From Oreohelix idahoensis (Eukaryota > Mollusca > Gastropoda > Stylommatophora > Oreohelicidae), in the NCBI GenBank assembly GCA_024509875.1, contig JAMPIV010011350.1, positions 62,001-126,000 of the forward strand: 64,000 bases of DNA, in the 5' to 3' direction. How positions within the stretch are numbered: the stretch's first letter is position 1; each line of letters starts with the position of its first letter. The notes under the pieces were generated by a model. That model saw only the letters and a list, made by a program, of their open reading frames with translations, was not told the origin of the DNA and searched no databases. Shown here in pieces: positions 34,781 to 46,361 of the stretch. The translations under genes and the position numbers were made by a program.

Positions 34781-35734
34781 AACCTTCTTATCGTTTCTTA
34801 CATTTATTCTCATTATCTTTGTCTTTTCGGTACGTCTTCTCAGAATAGTAAATGCTTAAAGTATAATTTAAAAATACAAAATTATTTACTTTACCCAGTC
34901 TTAACCGGATATATTTTGGTTTACCTTGTATTTTATCTTTACCTGAGGCATAGACGTAAATACATATGTCACATGACCATATAATGAGCTAATAAGTGTT
35001 GTTATGATTCCGTTGCTATCTTCTCAATTTTTAACCACCAGACTAATGTACTCTTGTTATACTGTATTGAATAAAGCAAAATATGAAGGAACGTAACATA
35101 ATGCTATTTATTAGACTGAAGATTGGAACCAAAGTCGATTTGGCTGACAGCCGGGAGTTTTGTGTGGCTCGTTAGTTTATATTTTGCTTTTTTTTCATTT
35201 ACACCCATATTGTCTGTCTGAGAGAGCCGTCTGGGGGTGTACGACGACACAGGTGATGATTAGATAAACAACTTTCTTGTCTCATCACGTCCCTTTAGTT
35301 CGCGGTACATCATTAAGGGAACCAGCCATTTTAAACTTCATTCTCTTGTTAAGAAATTGAATTTCAATCCTCTTTTCTTCGCTTACTGGGTTTAAAAAAA
35401 AATTAAATTATAATCCCAAGTCTTTTAGTAAACACGCCGTGTACTTTCTCTTTCAGTGAAGCAGTTTAACACAGAGTACAATGTCTAAGCAACTCAAATA
35501 AACAAATTGATTCTGTTCGTGCACATGAGAAGAAATTACGTACACGTACATTTTACATATTTGTTTGAATAATATACTTAACGCCAGTGTGTTAACAGGG
35601 ACGAAAGGGAAGTAAAGAATAGTAAAAATGTAACCTACCACGCATATCGTCAAAAGCGACCCGGTTGGGAAGGGGGGGGGGGGGCATGTAACCGACTACC
35701 CTAAGCTGTAGAAAATTTAAGCCACAGAAACGTC
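34781..35734. other. Unassigned AT-rich DNA
   Basis: No gene recognised. A run of 14 G lies at about 35670-35684. ORFs at 34739-34984 and 35453-35653 are short and without motifs. Confidence 0.4.
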
Positions 35735-36135
35735 AACAAATCCAGATCACTAATGTGGAACTGATGATAAAATCACTAATGTGGAACTGATGATAAGATC
35801 ACTAATGTGGAACTGATGATAAGATCACTAATGTGGAACTGATGACAAGAACCAGACAAGGGTCAGAGTAATAAGATATGTGAAGAAGACGCTGGTGATG
35901 GATAGGCCATACACAGAGGAAACCTTTTTCATAGCACTACATAGCAGTCCTTTTTCTAGAATCCACAGGAAAAGAACATTATGGGGAAACTAAAGAACTG
36001 ATGGATAATCGAACTAGAGACAAACATGAAGGGACAGAAGAGGAAATGGCAAGACCGTGAGCTGGTGGCAAGGGACGCGAAGATTTGCATAAGTTGGTTG
36101 AAGGCCTTTGCTCCTTAGGAGGATGACAAGTGGTG
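35735..36135 (+). mobile_element. LINE (family b) 3' fragment with a 26-bp tandem array
   Basis: Plus-strand copy of the LINE C-terminal region. At about 35745-35855 the codons for ITNVELM are repeated about four times as a 26-bp unit (core ATCACTAATGTGGAACTGAT). Beyond it the copy continues with the RTRQ-equivalent segment and reaches the last codons of the family at about 36110. Frame is lost. Confidence 0.75.
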
Positions 36136-36310
36136 ATGATGAATAAAGATAGCACACGTTATAACACTGTGTTAATGCGCAAGGATTTGAACCACCCTGT
36201 AAATTTGTTTGCCCAGATTTAGCTGTGTTTGTTGAGAGTATTACATTTATTGTAACACACTGAGTCTCGGGGACGGACAAAGTGACACATGTCGAGGTGC
36301 TTGCCTTCAA

Positions 36311-36440
36311 AACATGTATACACTGATTAGACAACGCAGACTACGCTTGCTTTGCCATGTCCGCTGCATGGAAGATGGTCGTATTCTCAAAAATATTTTC
36401 TGCGAACAACTGGCAGATGGCAATAGAACAGCCAGGCGAC
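36311..36440 (+). mobile_element. C-terminal fragment of a further LINE family
   Basis: Reads QRRLRLLCHVRCMEDGRI and FCEQLADGNRTARRP, motifs of the tail of LINE polyproteins (RRLRWLGHV...GRPQ type). It is cut off at the simple-repeat tail of the opposing LINE at about 36441. Confidence 0.65.
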
Positions 36441-37007
36441 CGCATTCATTCATTCATAACCCTCCACTCCCAAAGGAGCATAGGCCTTCAACAAACACAT
36501 GCCAAGTCCTCCTGTCACGTGCCATCATCTCAAGTTCTTTCCACGTTCTCCTTACCATTTTCGCCTCTGTTTCCAGCTCTCTTCTCCATGTGCTTCTTGG
36601 TCTACCTCTGCCTCTCTTGCCCTGGGGGTTCCAGAACAAGGACTGCCTTGTAATGCTATCAACAGGTTTCCTAAGTGTGTGTCCTATCCATCGCCATCGT
36701 CTTCTTCTCATCTCTTGTTCCACTGGCACTTGTCTAGTTCTTTTCATCAGTTCCACGTTGGTAACCTTGTCATACCATTTTAATCCCTCTATTCTAAGCA
36801 AGCACCCATTTATGAAAGTCTGTAGCTTTTTGGTTGTTGTCTTTGTTGTTCTCCATGTCTCAGAGCCATACAATAAAACTGACTTCACATTTGAGTTGAA
36901 GATTCTTATTTTCGTGTTGGATCCTATTTCTCTTGATCTCCATATATTTCCCAATGCAATGAAAGCTCCTCTTGCCTTTTGTATTCTTATTTTGATATCG
37001 CTGTCTG
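36441..37007 (-). mobile_element. LINE (family b) 3' part, split by element E
   Basis: The minus-strand ORF 36454-36954 reads MGNIWRSREIGSNTKIRIFN, LLYGSETWRTTK, RRRWRWIGHTLRKP and GKRGRGRPRSTWRRELETE, the C-terminal region of an RTE-type LINE after RT. The 3' end has an ATTCATTCATTCAT tail at 36445-36458. The copy is interrupted at 37007 by element E and resumes at 44485 for a short stretch. Confidence 0.85.
37003..37007. other. Left target-site duplication of element E (GTCTG)
   Basis: GTCTG precedes the left LTR and is repeated at 44485-44489. Removing E restores LINE sequence continuous with the homologous copy at 34690-34720. Confidence 0.9.
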
Positions 37008-37818
37008 TGTTGCGTGGGTGGTTTACTGGTGTTGGAGGGTCCTTCGTTCGATTATTATAAGTTTAGTTGGGATGCTTGCTTATTTATCATTACACAACTT
37101 GTGTCCAAGCAAACCCCGGTTCCGTACGAACTGATCCATTATTACTATAAACTTCTTACAAGAAAGAGTTCATCAGGTCAAGGGACCGTCAACAATGCAA
37201 GTTGAAGCAATCAAACGTAATCAAAGGAATGTGGGTAAGCCTTCGATTCGAGTCCAATATTTATTACAAGTTGACGCACGAAGACAGTTCACATCGGTAT
37301 ACATTCATATATAATTCATTAGAAATTACATGCATAGTATTCATGTCCGTCCGTGTCAAAACAATATGTCAGATGAACTTCGTGGCTATATACGTGCGCT
37401 GTTGTAGTCAACAGCCAGAAATGAGCGCATGAGTTCTTGACAGCTACAATTTGAATCATAATACGATTCTCCTTCCATCATTTAATTTGATTTAATTAAT
37501 CTCATACTTAGATTAATATCCGAACTGACCCTGAGTTCTACATCGATTCATATATATAATATAGGCTATATACTCAGCCTTTTTTCCTTGGAAGAAATAC
37601 AAGACACGACCTTCTTGCTTGACGGATAGCGTAACAAGGGCCATGTAACCAAGTCACCCAGCGTGACCTTCCCAACGCGAATGCGTCATAATCTCCGCAT
37701 ATATTTCGCGTTCAGTATACCGTAAAATATCGACATATTCTATGAATGTTAATGACCCCTAAACGTTGCGCACGGCTAAACCCCAGCAGACGCCGTCATT
37801 TAAAATAACACCGTAACA
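37008..37818 (-). repeat. 3' LTR of element E (left copy, 811 bp)
   Basis: Nearly identical to 43674-44484; differences include CAACTTGTG versus CAACTAGTG and CAAGGGACC versus CAAAGGACC. Just inside it, at about 37840-37866, is a perfect hairpin of two 12-nt arms around TAG (AAAAAAATCTAT). Confidence 0.95.
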
Positions 37819-38940
37819 GATTTCCTGTCAGACGGGGGAAAAAAATCTATTAGATAGATTTTTTTTGAATAATATTAATCAAATTATCAAAAATTTAACA
37901 AAACCCACGTATGACCTACGATGTTCTATCTAGAACAGTGTCGTGGTCATGTCAGTAATATCTTATAATAAAATCAACGTCATATCATACATATAACTTA
38001 TATTAAACAAGGAAATGTCACTGTCACTAACTAATTAACTAATTAATTTGTTGTATGTATCGACTAACTAATAATGTGAGGTGTTATTAAAATTATTCTA
38101 ACTAATTAAAATTAAAATAATTGATTATAGTATGTACGTATGGTACTAACTAATTAATATCTAATTGAAGAAAATGAGAAATAGTATAAGAGAGTAAAAG
38201 AAATAAAAATTGAGAAGTACGGACAATTAAAACTAAATATTAAAGTATAAATTAAATTAGAATGCGTGTGAAAATGAAGTGTAAGGATAGATACCTAATT
38301 AAATTAACGCAATCAGAAGAAAAGAACAAAAAAAAATTCATACATTTTAACTATAAATATGAAATGTCATAATCTAATATCTATTACCTTAATAATTACA
38401 CTAATTAAAAGGTTTAATTGGTGTGATATTATTTTGTTTCATCTTTTCTTAGTATATTTTATTTTTTTATTTCATCACACTTTAACTTTATTTTATTATA
38501 TATTAATTTAATAACTAGAAAATTTAACAATATCGGACATGAAGATCCAATCGTTGTTATATCCTGTTGACTTGTATGAAAGTTCATTAAGACACAAGGT
38601 TCATATCGAATTATGATATGATTATCCAATCATCGTTAGTTCCTTTATTAAAACTGTGAACGTAATTGAATCAGTCATTACAGTATATGTCCCTTCTACA
38701 TCAGAGATTGTTCCTTTTTAAGTTTTCAATCGAAATGAGTGATACGCAAAGTGGAAGTGAAGTCCAAATTTTCAAACGATCCGTAAAACTTGATATTTTG
38801 ATCACAATAGTTTATTTAGAAATGTCCTTATTTAAGTAGGAAGTCCAAATGAAGTGTTGTATATTCTGACGTGGCATTAATACAGTTCATTGCAAATGTA
38901 ATGCTTGATTAGTCAGAAAATTTTCTTGAAATAGTAATAT
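37819..38940. other. AT-rich non-coding part of element E
   Basis: Between the RNase H ORF and the left LTR no frame of note is seen. In a complete element this is where integrase would be expected if the order were the usual one, so it may be the scar of a large deletion or a replacement. Confidence 0.5.
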
Positions 38941-39426
38941 TCATTCAGAATCCGTAGGATGTCTGGACAACGTATCGGCTATGACGTTCTCAGTTCCTGG
39001 TATCGACTGTATTTCGAACTCATATGGTTGCAACGCAATAGCAAATCGTGCAAGTTTAGCACTTTTATGGTTTGAACGACGTAATGCTGCCACAGATTTC
39101 TGATCAGTCTGGATCAGAAATGGAGATCCCAGCAAAAATTTTTCTAGTTTGGTAATTGCCCAGATTACGGAGAGCAATTCTCGGTCTACAGTCGAATATT
39201 TAGTCTCCGGAGGTTTCAGCTTGCGTGAGATATAAAGTACAGGGTGAAGGACATCATCATGATATTGGAGTAGACAAGCCCCGAGTCCGTAATTACTCGC
39301 ATCTGTACGTAGAACAAACTTTTTAGAAGCATCTGGTAATCTTAAAACAGGTGGGCATGAAAAAATGTTTAAGATAGTGCGAAAAGTGTTGTCACATTCG
39401 TCTGTCCAATTTATCCTTACTGGCAT
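38941..39426 (-). pseudogene. RT tail and RNase H fragment of element E
   Basis: The frame reads INWTDECDNTFRTILN, the RT/RNase H linker, then FVLRTDASNYGLGACLLQ, YSTVDRELLSVIWAITK, FLIQTDQKSV and NVIADTLSRHPTD. These carry the catalytic Asp-Glu-Asp-Asp set of a Ty3-type RNase H. Upstream a partial frame (SSLLKKN) shows the RT C-terminus; fingers, palm and catalytic YxDD are missing, so the enzyme cannot copy RNA. The stop at 38941 follows RNase H with no integrase. Confidence 0.85.
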
Positions 39427-39734
39427 GTTCTTCTTTAATAACGATGACAGGACAGCCGTGATGGATGATAAGTAAATCTATGCTGTATGGGGCTGAGCAT
39501 AGTTGACACATTTAAACAACTTACTGTCTCTTGTAGGCATGGTTTAAAAAAAACAAATGAGACAGAAAACATGTGTACAAATTTAAAGATGTTAAGAATC
39601 AAAAATGTTTTTTCGAGAAGAAAAAAAAATCAATAAATCAATCTATATTAGGATAGATGATTAAGAAAGACAAGAAATGATGACTGACAATGCTGAGTCA
39701 TCAAAGATGTGACGAATATGGTTACAGTACCCTG

Positions 39735-41756
39735 TTATCTGCGTGACGCAGAATCAGGTACTAATTTCAATCTCAAAGAATGGTGGTGAAAATAAACACC
39801 ATTATCACGCTCGATCACCATCCGAGCATCTTTGTTGTTACGAAATGTAACCATAGCTTCACCATACCTGTCATTGGTAGGTGACAACAACTGTACAAAC
39901 ATAACGTCTGCCGTGTCATTAAAGAAATTACTAAGTGCCTGCCATCTGGTACCTTGTGGCAGATTGCGCACTATCACGGTGCGAGAATATGCAACCTTCC
40001 CAATGTAAGTGGGATCAGTGTCACTAACATGATAAATAGTTCTTCTATTTAATCTTTTGGATCTGGTAGTCTTTTGAGATGATGTCTCATAGTGATTGAC
40101 ATATTTATTTGTCCTAATTTTATTAGTTAAGTTCATAAGAACTCCACCATCATTACCCTTGTTCGGGGCATCTTTTCTTTTCCCATTTTCAACAATTTTA
40201 TTTAGATCACTGTTAATATGATCCTGTCGCCAACATCTATCTTCCGACTTGGCGGCACTCTTTCGAGAAAAGGCATATCTGCCTCGAAATGATTCTATAA
40301 TCTTCCCTGGATGGGATGGTAGTTTAGCATCATTTTTTTCCTGTAGGAGAGTCTCATCCTTCTCCTCATCGATTTCCAGAATGGTACTTAGACTGAAATT
40401 GGAGAAAACTGTGCCACATGTATTTATTTTGTTGGCCCGTAATGTAGCTGTTGCAATGACAGCGTTAGCATTGCAATAAGATTGCACATTCTTTAATTCC
40501 CATTCCTCAATTTCATGTGGGGAACAATCCTTACTACCATGGATGCGTCCCAACATCAGATCTGCAATTGGATTCTGAAGCATGCATACATTAATTTGTC
40601 CTGAAAAGAAAGGTGTATTAACATGGACAAGAGCTGTGGGGTAGAACTCAATATTTCCCCCAAAAGTCATGCAACGGACATATTCCCCCGTTGCAAAGCT
40701 AGGATGTACAAGCGACTGTCGCACTACAATGGTTGTGGACCCCGAATCTCTCAATACAGAAACTATAGAACCGTTAACTATCCCTCTGTTAAAAATCAGA
40801 GAGCCTGTTCCATCATTGGCTGCAAGTCCTACTTCTGGTAGAATGTGTCCGCAGTTTAGCACTGTCTCCTTTGCCTTCTGAAAAATAAGATTGCATTGTG
40901 GGCAACTATTCGCCACGTTATAATTAATAGCAAAGCATGCAGCAGAAGAATGCATTGTATTATCGTTAGGTGGAACCTGAACCTTAGGGGTGATATCATT
41001 TGTAACTGCTGCCCCGGTATTATGGTTATAATGTGAAGATCCACGAGAATGAGAACGATTACGAGAATAATTAGTTGAATTATCCCGTTGTCGTCTATTG
41101 TAATTGTTATCTCGATGTCTCGAGTTATAATTATCGATATTCTTCCAATTGTTACCATTATTATATTGATATGACCGATTATAACTAGAGTTACGTGGAT
41201 TACTGTTGTATCTTGACTGAGGTGAATAATTTCTGTTTTGTTGTCTTCCTCTATTAAAGTTATTGTTAAAGTTATTCTGTCCCTTATGAAAATTAATGTC
41301 ATAGTTTCCTTTGAACCTACCTCTGTCTACACTGTGTGTTCTTGGTTTGTTATTACTATGATATGCCATATTGGAGGCTACAGGAAGAGGTTCTCTTATC
41401 AACGAGCCAGAAATATTAGCATTCGGATGAGCGGTGCAGTAATTTAAAGAAATTTTTTCTAACTCATCAATAGTTTCTGGTTTCCGTTCTTGCAGATAAG
41501 CAAAGTATGGTTGGCTGACAGAAGATAATACTTTATCCATCAATAACAAATCGACTAACTTGTCGTAAGATTTGTTGACACCTGCCAGTGGATCAATATT
41601 TTGTGCTGCACTTGCAGGTTCGCCATCCAGAAATTCCTTAAGTTTAAGTGCCCATGCAGTTTTGTCAAGGTTATTGACCTTACATATATCCTCAAAGCGC
41701 GCCAGCCATGATGATAGGTCATCCACGTGTAATTTGAAAGGTGGTAGCTTAAAGTA
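39735..41756 (-). CDS. Gag-protease ORF with C-terminal RRM-like domain (element E)
   Basis: The 663-codon frame (counted from a GTG at 41726) starts with a capsid-like region (SSWLARFEDICKVNN, WALKLKEFLDG). Residues about 140-240 are an Asn/Arg/Ser/Tyr-rich RNA-binding-like stretch. A Cys/His cluster (CPQC...CGH) follows at about 275-293. Retropepsin has LRDSGSTTIVV, the catalytic DSG near residue 328, and IADLMLGRIHG. The last 80 residues form an RRM: RNP2-like TVIVRNLP at 583 and RNP1-like YGEAMVTF, followed by a closing LRLKLV strand. The RRM occupies the place where RT should begin. An in-frame TAA at 41757-41759 separates this ORF from the coiled coil upstream. RRM assignment rests on these two motifs and spacing. 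Confidence 0.75.
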   Translation of the reverse strand, partial: YFKLPPFKLHVDDLSSWLARFEDICKVNNLDKTAWALKLKEFLDGEPASAAQNIDPLAGVNKSYDKLVDLLLMDKVLSSVSQPYFAYLQERKPETIDELEKISLNYCTAHPNANISGSLIREPLPVASNMAYHSNNKPRTHSVDRGRFKGNYDINFHKGQNNFNNNFNRGRQQNRNYSPQSRYNSNPRNSSYNRSYQYNNGNNWKNIDNYNSRHRDNNYNRRQRDNSTNYSRNRSHSRGSSHYNHNTGAAVTNDITPKVQVPPNDNTMHSSAACFAINYNVANSCPQCNLIFQKAKETVLNCGHILPEVGLAANDGTGSLIFNRGIVNGSIVSVLRDSGSTTIVVRQSLVHPSFATGEYVRCMTFGGNIEFYPTALVHVNTPFFSGQINVCMLQNPIADLMLGRIHGSKDCSPHEIEEWELKNVQSYCNANAVIATATLRANKINTCGTVFSNFSLSTILEIDEEKDETLLQEKNDAKLPSHPGKIIESFRGRYAFSRKSAAKSEDRCWRQDHINSDLNKIVENGKRKDAPNKGNDGGVLMNLTNKIRTNKYVNHYETSSQKTTRSKRLNRRTIYHVSDTDPTYIGKVAYSRTVIVRNLPQGTRWQALSNFFNDTADVMFVQLLSPTNDRYGEAMVTFRNNKDARMVIERDNGVYFHHHSLRLKLVPDSASRR

Positions 41757-42146
41757 TTAAGTGCCCTTAAGTCGGTTGGATGAAGATCCCGATTGAGCAT
41801 TATCATTTTGGCTTGCTGCAGCACCCTGTGAATTAAGTTTTGCTGTTTCCAATTTAAGCCGTTGTAATTCCATTTCTTGCTGCAGTATGATTTCCTGTCG
41901 TTTCAATTTATTTTCTTCTTCGATCCGTAGGATTTCATCTCTTGCCATCTTTCTTTCTTCCTCTTGTCTTAATTCTTCTCTCTCTGCTTTAGCAATAGCT
42001 TTCTTTTCAGCCTCTTTTCTTTCAAGTTCTTCCATCTCTGCCTTAGCAATAGCTTTCTTTTCAGCCTCTTTTGCCTCATGGTTCGCAAGTTGTTTTTCCG
42101 CAAATTCAAGGAGTGCATCTCCTTTTTTTGTTACAATCTTTTCCAA
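41757..42146 (-). CDS. Gag N-terminal coiled coil of element E
   Basis: A 129-residue frame of Glu/Lys/Ala repeats (EEAEKKAIAKAE-like blocks, two near-copies) and a Gln/Leu-rich segment, predicted coiled coil. It ends in TAA and the same frame continues directly into the Gag-protease ORF, so the two are probably one protein with a stop in between. No in-frame ATG is obvious; the frame begins at a TTG here and extends upstream without ATG, so the start is uncertain. Confidence 0.65.
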   Translation of the reverse strand: MEKIVTKKGDALLEFAEKQLANHEAKEAEKKAIAKAEMEELERKEAEKKAIAKAEREELRQEEERKMARDEILRIEEENKLKRQEIILQQEMELQRLKLETAKLNSQGAAASQNDNAQSGSSSNRLKGT

Positions 42147-42216
42147 TTTTAATAAAATAGTCCAAGTTAAGCATCTTGAAGTTAATTTATTTAAGTATTC
42201 AATTACTTATGTCTAG

Positions 42217-43673
42217 TAATCACCACTGGAATATATGTCGATAATTCTAATTACTCGACGAGTGAATAATCAATATACGAAATTGCAATATTCCTGTATT
42301 GTTATGTATAAGTTCCACAAATCTATAATATTTTGTGAAAATATTATATATACCCACTAATATCTATCATAAATAGTTATGATAGTTAGTTATATAAGGT
42401 GCTGAAATTATATCATGCACTTAATATTAATATTCAATAATTATGAGTATTATTCCTAAATAATTAGGTTATTTAATCTTAATTGTCACCAAGTTCCCAA
42501 TGTAGTACTGAGAAAATGTACTAATTAATATTTAATATGTCTTAATATGTTATAAAGTTATAATAATTAAGCATAGTATATTATGTCATAATCATGAGCA
42601 ATAAAATGCATTGCCCATTTATTGGACCATCACTGCAAATTGGTGCAAAGTCCCTAATTTCTCCTTAAAACTCATAAAAATTTAATCATATTACTCTATA
42701 CTCTTATTAAAGAATAAATTATAGCATTAATATTAAATTATAAATGGATGAAATGAAGACAAACAATACAATGGGTTAACCAAGGATTACAGAACATTAT
42801 TAACATACAACCAAGACATTTTCACAATAAAAATGCATTTACAACTAAGTTGACTAGACCGGAAGTGAGAATTATAGAATGAACTGAATAGATAATTAAC
42901 CTGCGTACACAACAATTAGTGACGTATACATGGACTCATTAACGGTTGTACAACAAAAATATAAACTGAAAGATAGTAAGGTCAGAAAAAACACGATAGA
43001 TTACAAACATTGTTAAAGAACTGAATAAAACTTAGAACCAAATACACTAGAATACCACAGTTATAACACGACTATACACCTAACATGCAAGGTGAATTAA
43101 TGCAAGTCCGAACGACACGATCACCGATAATGTATTCGACGCGTTCTTCTCGAAATGCTATTAATTCACGGCCTTAAGAACAATTACAATCAATTCGTAG
43201 CATCCAAGGAGCTATAGAACTGATTATAATTCGCCGCCCATCCATACCCGCTACATGTAAAAGGACAGAAACAATATTTAACATGGCTACAAAAAAAAAA
43301 AGAACATGGCATTATCGGACAAATAGGATTAACTTATTGTAACCTTCAAATAAGTTACTTATCTTTTTGCCTCAATAGATTCATACAATGCTTGCTTCGC
43401 CAACGGACAGTAGGACCTATATTTCATGCTCATGTTGATTGAATCTATTTTCCAATGTTCGATTAAGCGTTTATAAATAATCTTCTTCAAAGACGTTGAA
43501 AGGCGGCTGCCATCACTACAGCTGATTCATCCTGTTGTCAAGGGGGTGGACGTCATCGGTGTAGATACAAAAAGTGTTCATTTCGCTCGAAGGAAAATTA
43601 TTTCTTTCAACTCGATAATCTTTGAGTATTTTTTTACAATTAAATTCCAGTTCCACATCACATTGGCCACCAC
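42217..43673. other. Leader of element E with putative primer-binding site
   Basis: AT-rich, no gene. Directly inside the right LTR the minus strand reads GTGGTGGCCAATGTGATGTG; a TGG one base in could be the start of a primer-binding site, but I cannot assign the tRNA. Confidence 0.45.
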
Positions 43674-44484
43674 TGTTGCGTGGGTGGTTTACTGGTGTTG
43701 GAGGGTCCTTCGTTCGATTATTATAAGTTTAGTTGGGATGCTTGCTTATTTATCATTACACAACTAGTGTCCAAGCAAACCCCGGTTCCGTACGAACTGA
43801 TCCATTATTACTATAAACTTCTTACAAGAAAGAGTTCATCAGGTCAAAGGACCGTCAACAATGCAAGTTGAAGCAATCAAACGTAATCAAAGGAATGTGG
43901 GTAAGCCTTCGATTCGAGTCCAATATTTATTACAAGTTGACGCACGAAGACAGTTCACATCGGTATACATTCATACATAATTCATTAGAAATTACATGCA
44001 TAGTATTCATGTCCGTCCGTGTCAAAACAATATGTCAGATGAACTTCGTGGCTATATACGTGCGCTGTTGTAGTCAACAACCAGAAATGAGCGCATGAGT
44101 TCTTGACAGCTACAATTTGAATCATAATACGATTCTCCTTCCATCATTTAATTTGATTTAATTAATCTCATACTTAGATTAATATCCGAACTGACCCTGA
44201 GTTCTACATCGATTCATATATATAATATAGGCTATATACTCAGCCTTTTTTCCTTGGAAGAAATACAAGACACGACCTTCTTGCTTGACGGATAGCGTAA
44301 CAAGGGCCATGTAACCAAGTCACCCAGCGTGACCTTCCCAACGCGAATGCGTCATAATCTCCGCATATATTTCGCGTTCAGTATACCGTAAAATATCGAC
44401 ATATTCTATAAATGTTAATGACCCCTAAACGTTGCGCACGGCTAAACCCCAGCAGACGCCGTCATTTAAAATAACACCGTAACA
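43674..44484 (-). repeat. 5' LTR of element E (right copy, 811 bp)
   Basis: Same length and ends as 37008-37818. Plus-strand ORFs at 43680-43871 and 43868-44098 occur in both LTRs because the LTRs are almost identical; they are not supported as genes. Confidence 0.95.
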
Positions 44485-44789
44485 GTCTGTCCCTCCAACT
44501 TTGTCTCGGGCAACTGCAGCTCTCTCACACACACACGGACAGACAATTTGAAAGACCTTACCTAGGAATTGGTAATAATTATTGTAATTAAAGCATTGAA
44601 ACTCATTGGCTTGAGACACTTATTAAAAAAAATTAACGAAAGAAAGAAAGTACGAATTAACTAACAAAGAAACAAAAATATTTATTTACTCTGGGTAAAA
44701 AATAGGCCCTTTAGCGTTTTAACACGTTTGCTTGGACAGGAAATACAAATCTCTATGGTCACTGGAAAATTCTCAAACAACTTTAAAGC

Positions 44790-45440
44790 GAAAGAAGACG
44801 CAATGAAAACATCTGCAATTACCACCATGAAATAAGAAAGATCTTGCTAGAGACAAGATAGTGCTCCTCACAGACTCTCTGTCAGTTATAACTGCCCTCG
44901 CGAATAATAAGAACAATGAATTGTACAGCCTGGCAGAATGACTAATGAAAACCAGCTATGAATTTAAAAAATGAAAACTACAATGAACCTCTGCCCACTG
45001 CAAGATATATGGAAAGGAGAAGGCAGATAAACTGGCCAAAGAGGGAGGAAGGAAATCCCGAACATAGGGCAGGGCTACATATGAAGAGATAAAATCAGTA
45101 ATAGAAATAGTTATAGGGAAAAATGGCATACGAAACCTCCATAATCCGACAAAGCAGAACATACTATATATTACCAAGAAGAGATTAAGCGATAATTATC
45201 AGACTGAGAACCGTCCATTGTAGACTCAGATACCATCTGTTTAACAAGGTTAAAATCGGACAATAGATGTGTGTCTATGTGAGGAGGACAAACAGGAAGT
45301 AGATCATGTACTCCAAAGCTCTCAGATCGATGAGAAGAGCAGGGTAGCAGAGTGGCCTTCTCCGACCCAGTTAAGTTGAGGAAGAAACTGTATGGTGACG
45401 AGAGACGTCTGAGACGGACTGCCAAGTTCTACAAGAGAGA
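44790..45440 (+). mobile_element. LINE RNase H-domain remnant
   Basis: Conceptual plus-strand reading with stops gives KIVLLTDSLSVITALANN, then a PAHCD-like segment (WTSAHCKIYG-type position), then KADKLAKEGGRKSR, then DKQEVDHVL, in the order of the C-terminal RNase H region of molluscan-type LINEs. It is broken by several stops and small indels. Confidence 0.6.
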
Positions 45441-45723
45441 TAGATGTGGTTAGTTGACAGCGAACGAAGAAAAAGAAGGAGAATAAAAACACATCTGCTC
45501 TGAATTAGAAGATGAAATTTATAAAATACAAATAACACCTGTTTTATTTGGACACGTGCCATAATGCAACATCGTTCCTGGTGTTTAGGTTAACAGGGCG
45601 AGCCTCGTCAAAACAAGACAGACCTCAAATTTTAAAAAAAATTCACAATAAATTGACTGTTACAAGGTGAAGGTAATATCACTCATTTCTGACCCTTCAG
45701 CTCACTAATGGAAGAAAGAATGT

Positions 45724-45921
45724 GATTCAACTCACTACACGCTTTCCTGAAATTTGGTTCAGCTCACGGCAAGCTGTCCTTAAATTTGATACAACTCATG
45801 CCAAGCTTTCCTGAAATTTGGTTCAGCTCACGGCAAGCTTTCCTAGACTTTGATACATCTCATGCCAAGCTTTCCTGGAATTTGAATTAATTCGCGGCAA
45901 GCTATCCTAGACTTTGATTGT
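45724..45921. repeat. Minisatellite, about 32-bp unit (copy 1)
   Basis: About six imperfect units with the core CTCACGGCAAGCTTTCCTGG and alternating 'cacggc' and 'catgcc' variants. The same repeat forms a larger array at 62608-63196. Confidence 0.85.
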
Positions 45922-46265
45922 AACGGATTGCCTCACCTTAGCTCTGCAGCAGTAGTCCACCAGTGACCAAAACGCAAGAGTATCTAAAATGGGTCGTCAA
46001 AGGTGTCTACCTTCGCACAAGATTACTCTTGGCAGAGTTGTAGATAGAAGGGTAATGACGCTTCTATCTCAAGGGAGTTTCACAAGATATTTTCAGAAGT
46101 CAAGAACAATGCTGCATAGGGCAGAGCAATTGTTAACTTATATCTGATCCGTCGCCTTTTGTGAAGAATTAAGCAATGGTTTTAGCCCGTTCAAGCCCCC
46201 AGCTGGTGTAAATCCAGCGAAATTCTTTTCTAAGAATTAGCTCTATATATGTAAATATATGTCTA

Positions 46266-46268
<3 letters not shown>

Positions 46269-46355
<87 letters not shown>
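46269..46355. repeat. (AT)n microsatellite
   Basis: About 43 uninterrupted AT dinucleotides. The minus-strand ORF through it is an artefact. Confidence 0.97.

Positions 46356-46359
<4 letters not shown>

Positions 46360-46361
<2 letters not shown>

Larger units (their letters stand above)
37008..44484 (-). mobile_element. Young LTR retrotransposon E with an RRM-bearing Gag-PR ORF
   Basis: A 7.48-kb insertion with two LTRs of exactly 811 bp, TGTTGCG...GTAACA ends and TSD GTCTG. I count only about five differences between the LTRs, so it is recent. On the minus strand it carries a coiled-coil Gag segment, a long Gag-protease frame ending in an RRM-like domain, and a fragment with the RT tail and RNase H. 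The RT core and integrase are absent. A stretch of about 1.1 kb before the left LTR and about 1.5 kb after the right LTR is AT-rich and non-coding. It is unrelated in sequence to A-D and must be non-autonomous. Confidence 0.92.

Noticed and set aside
43680..44098. Plus-strand ORFs duplicated at 37014-37432
   Set aside because: Identical because both LTRs of E are nearly identical; no domain, no start context and no independent conservation.
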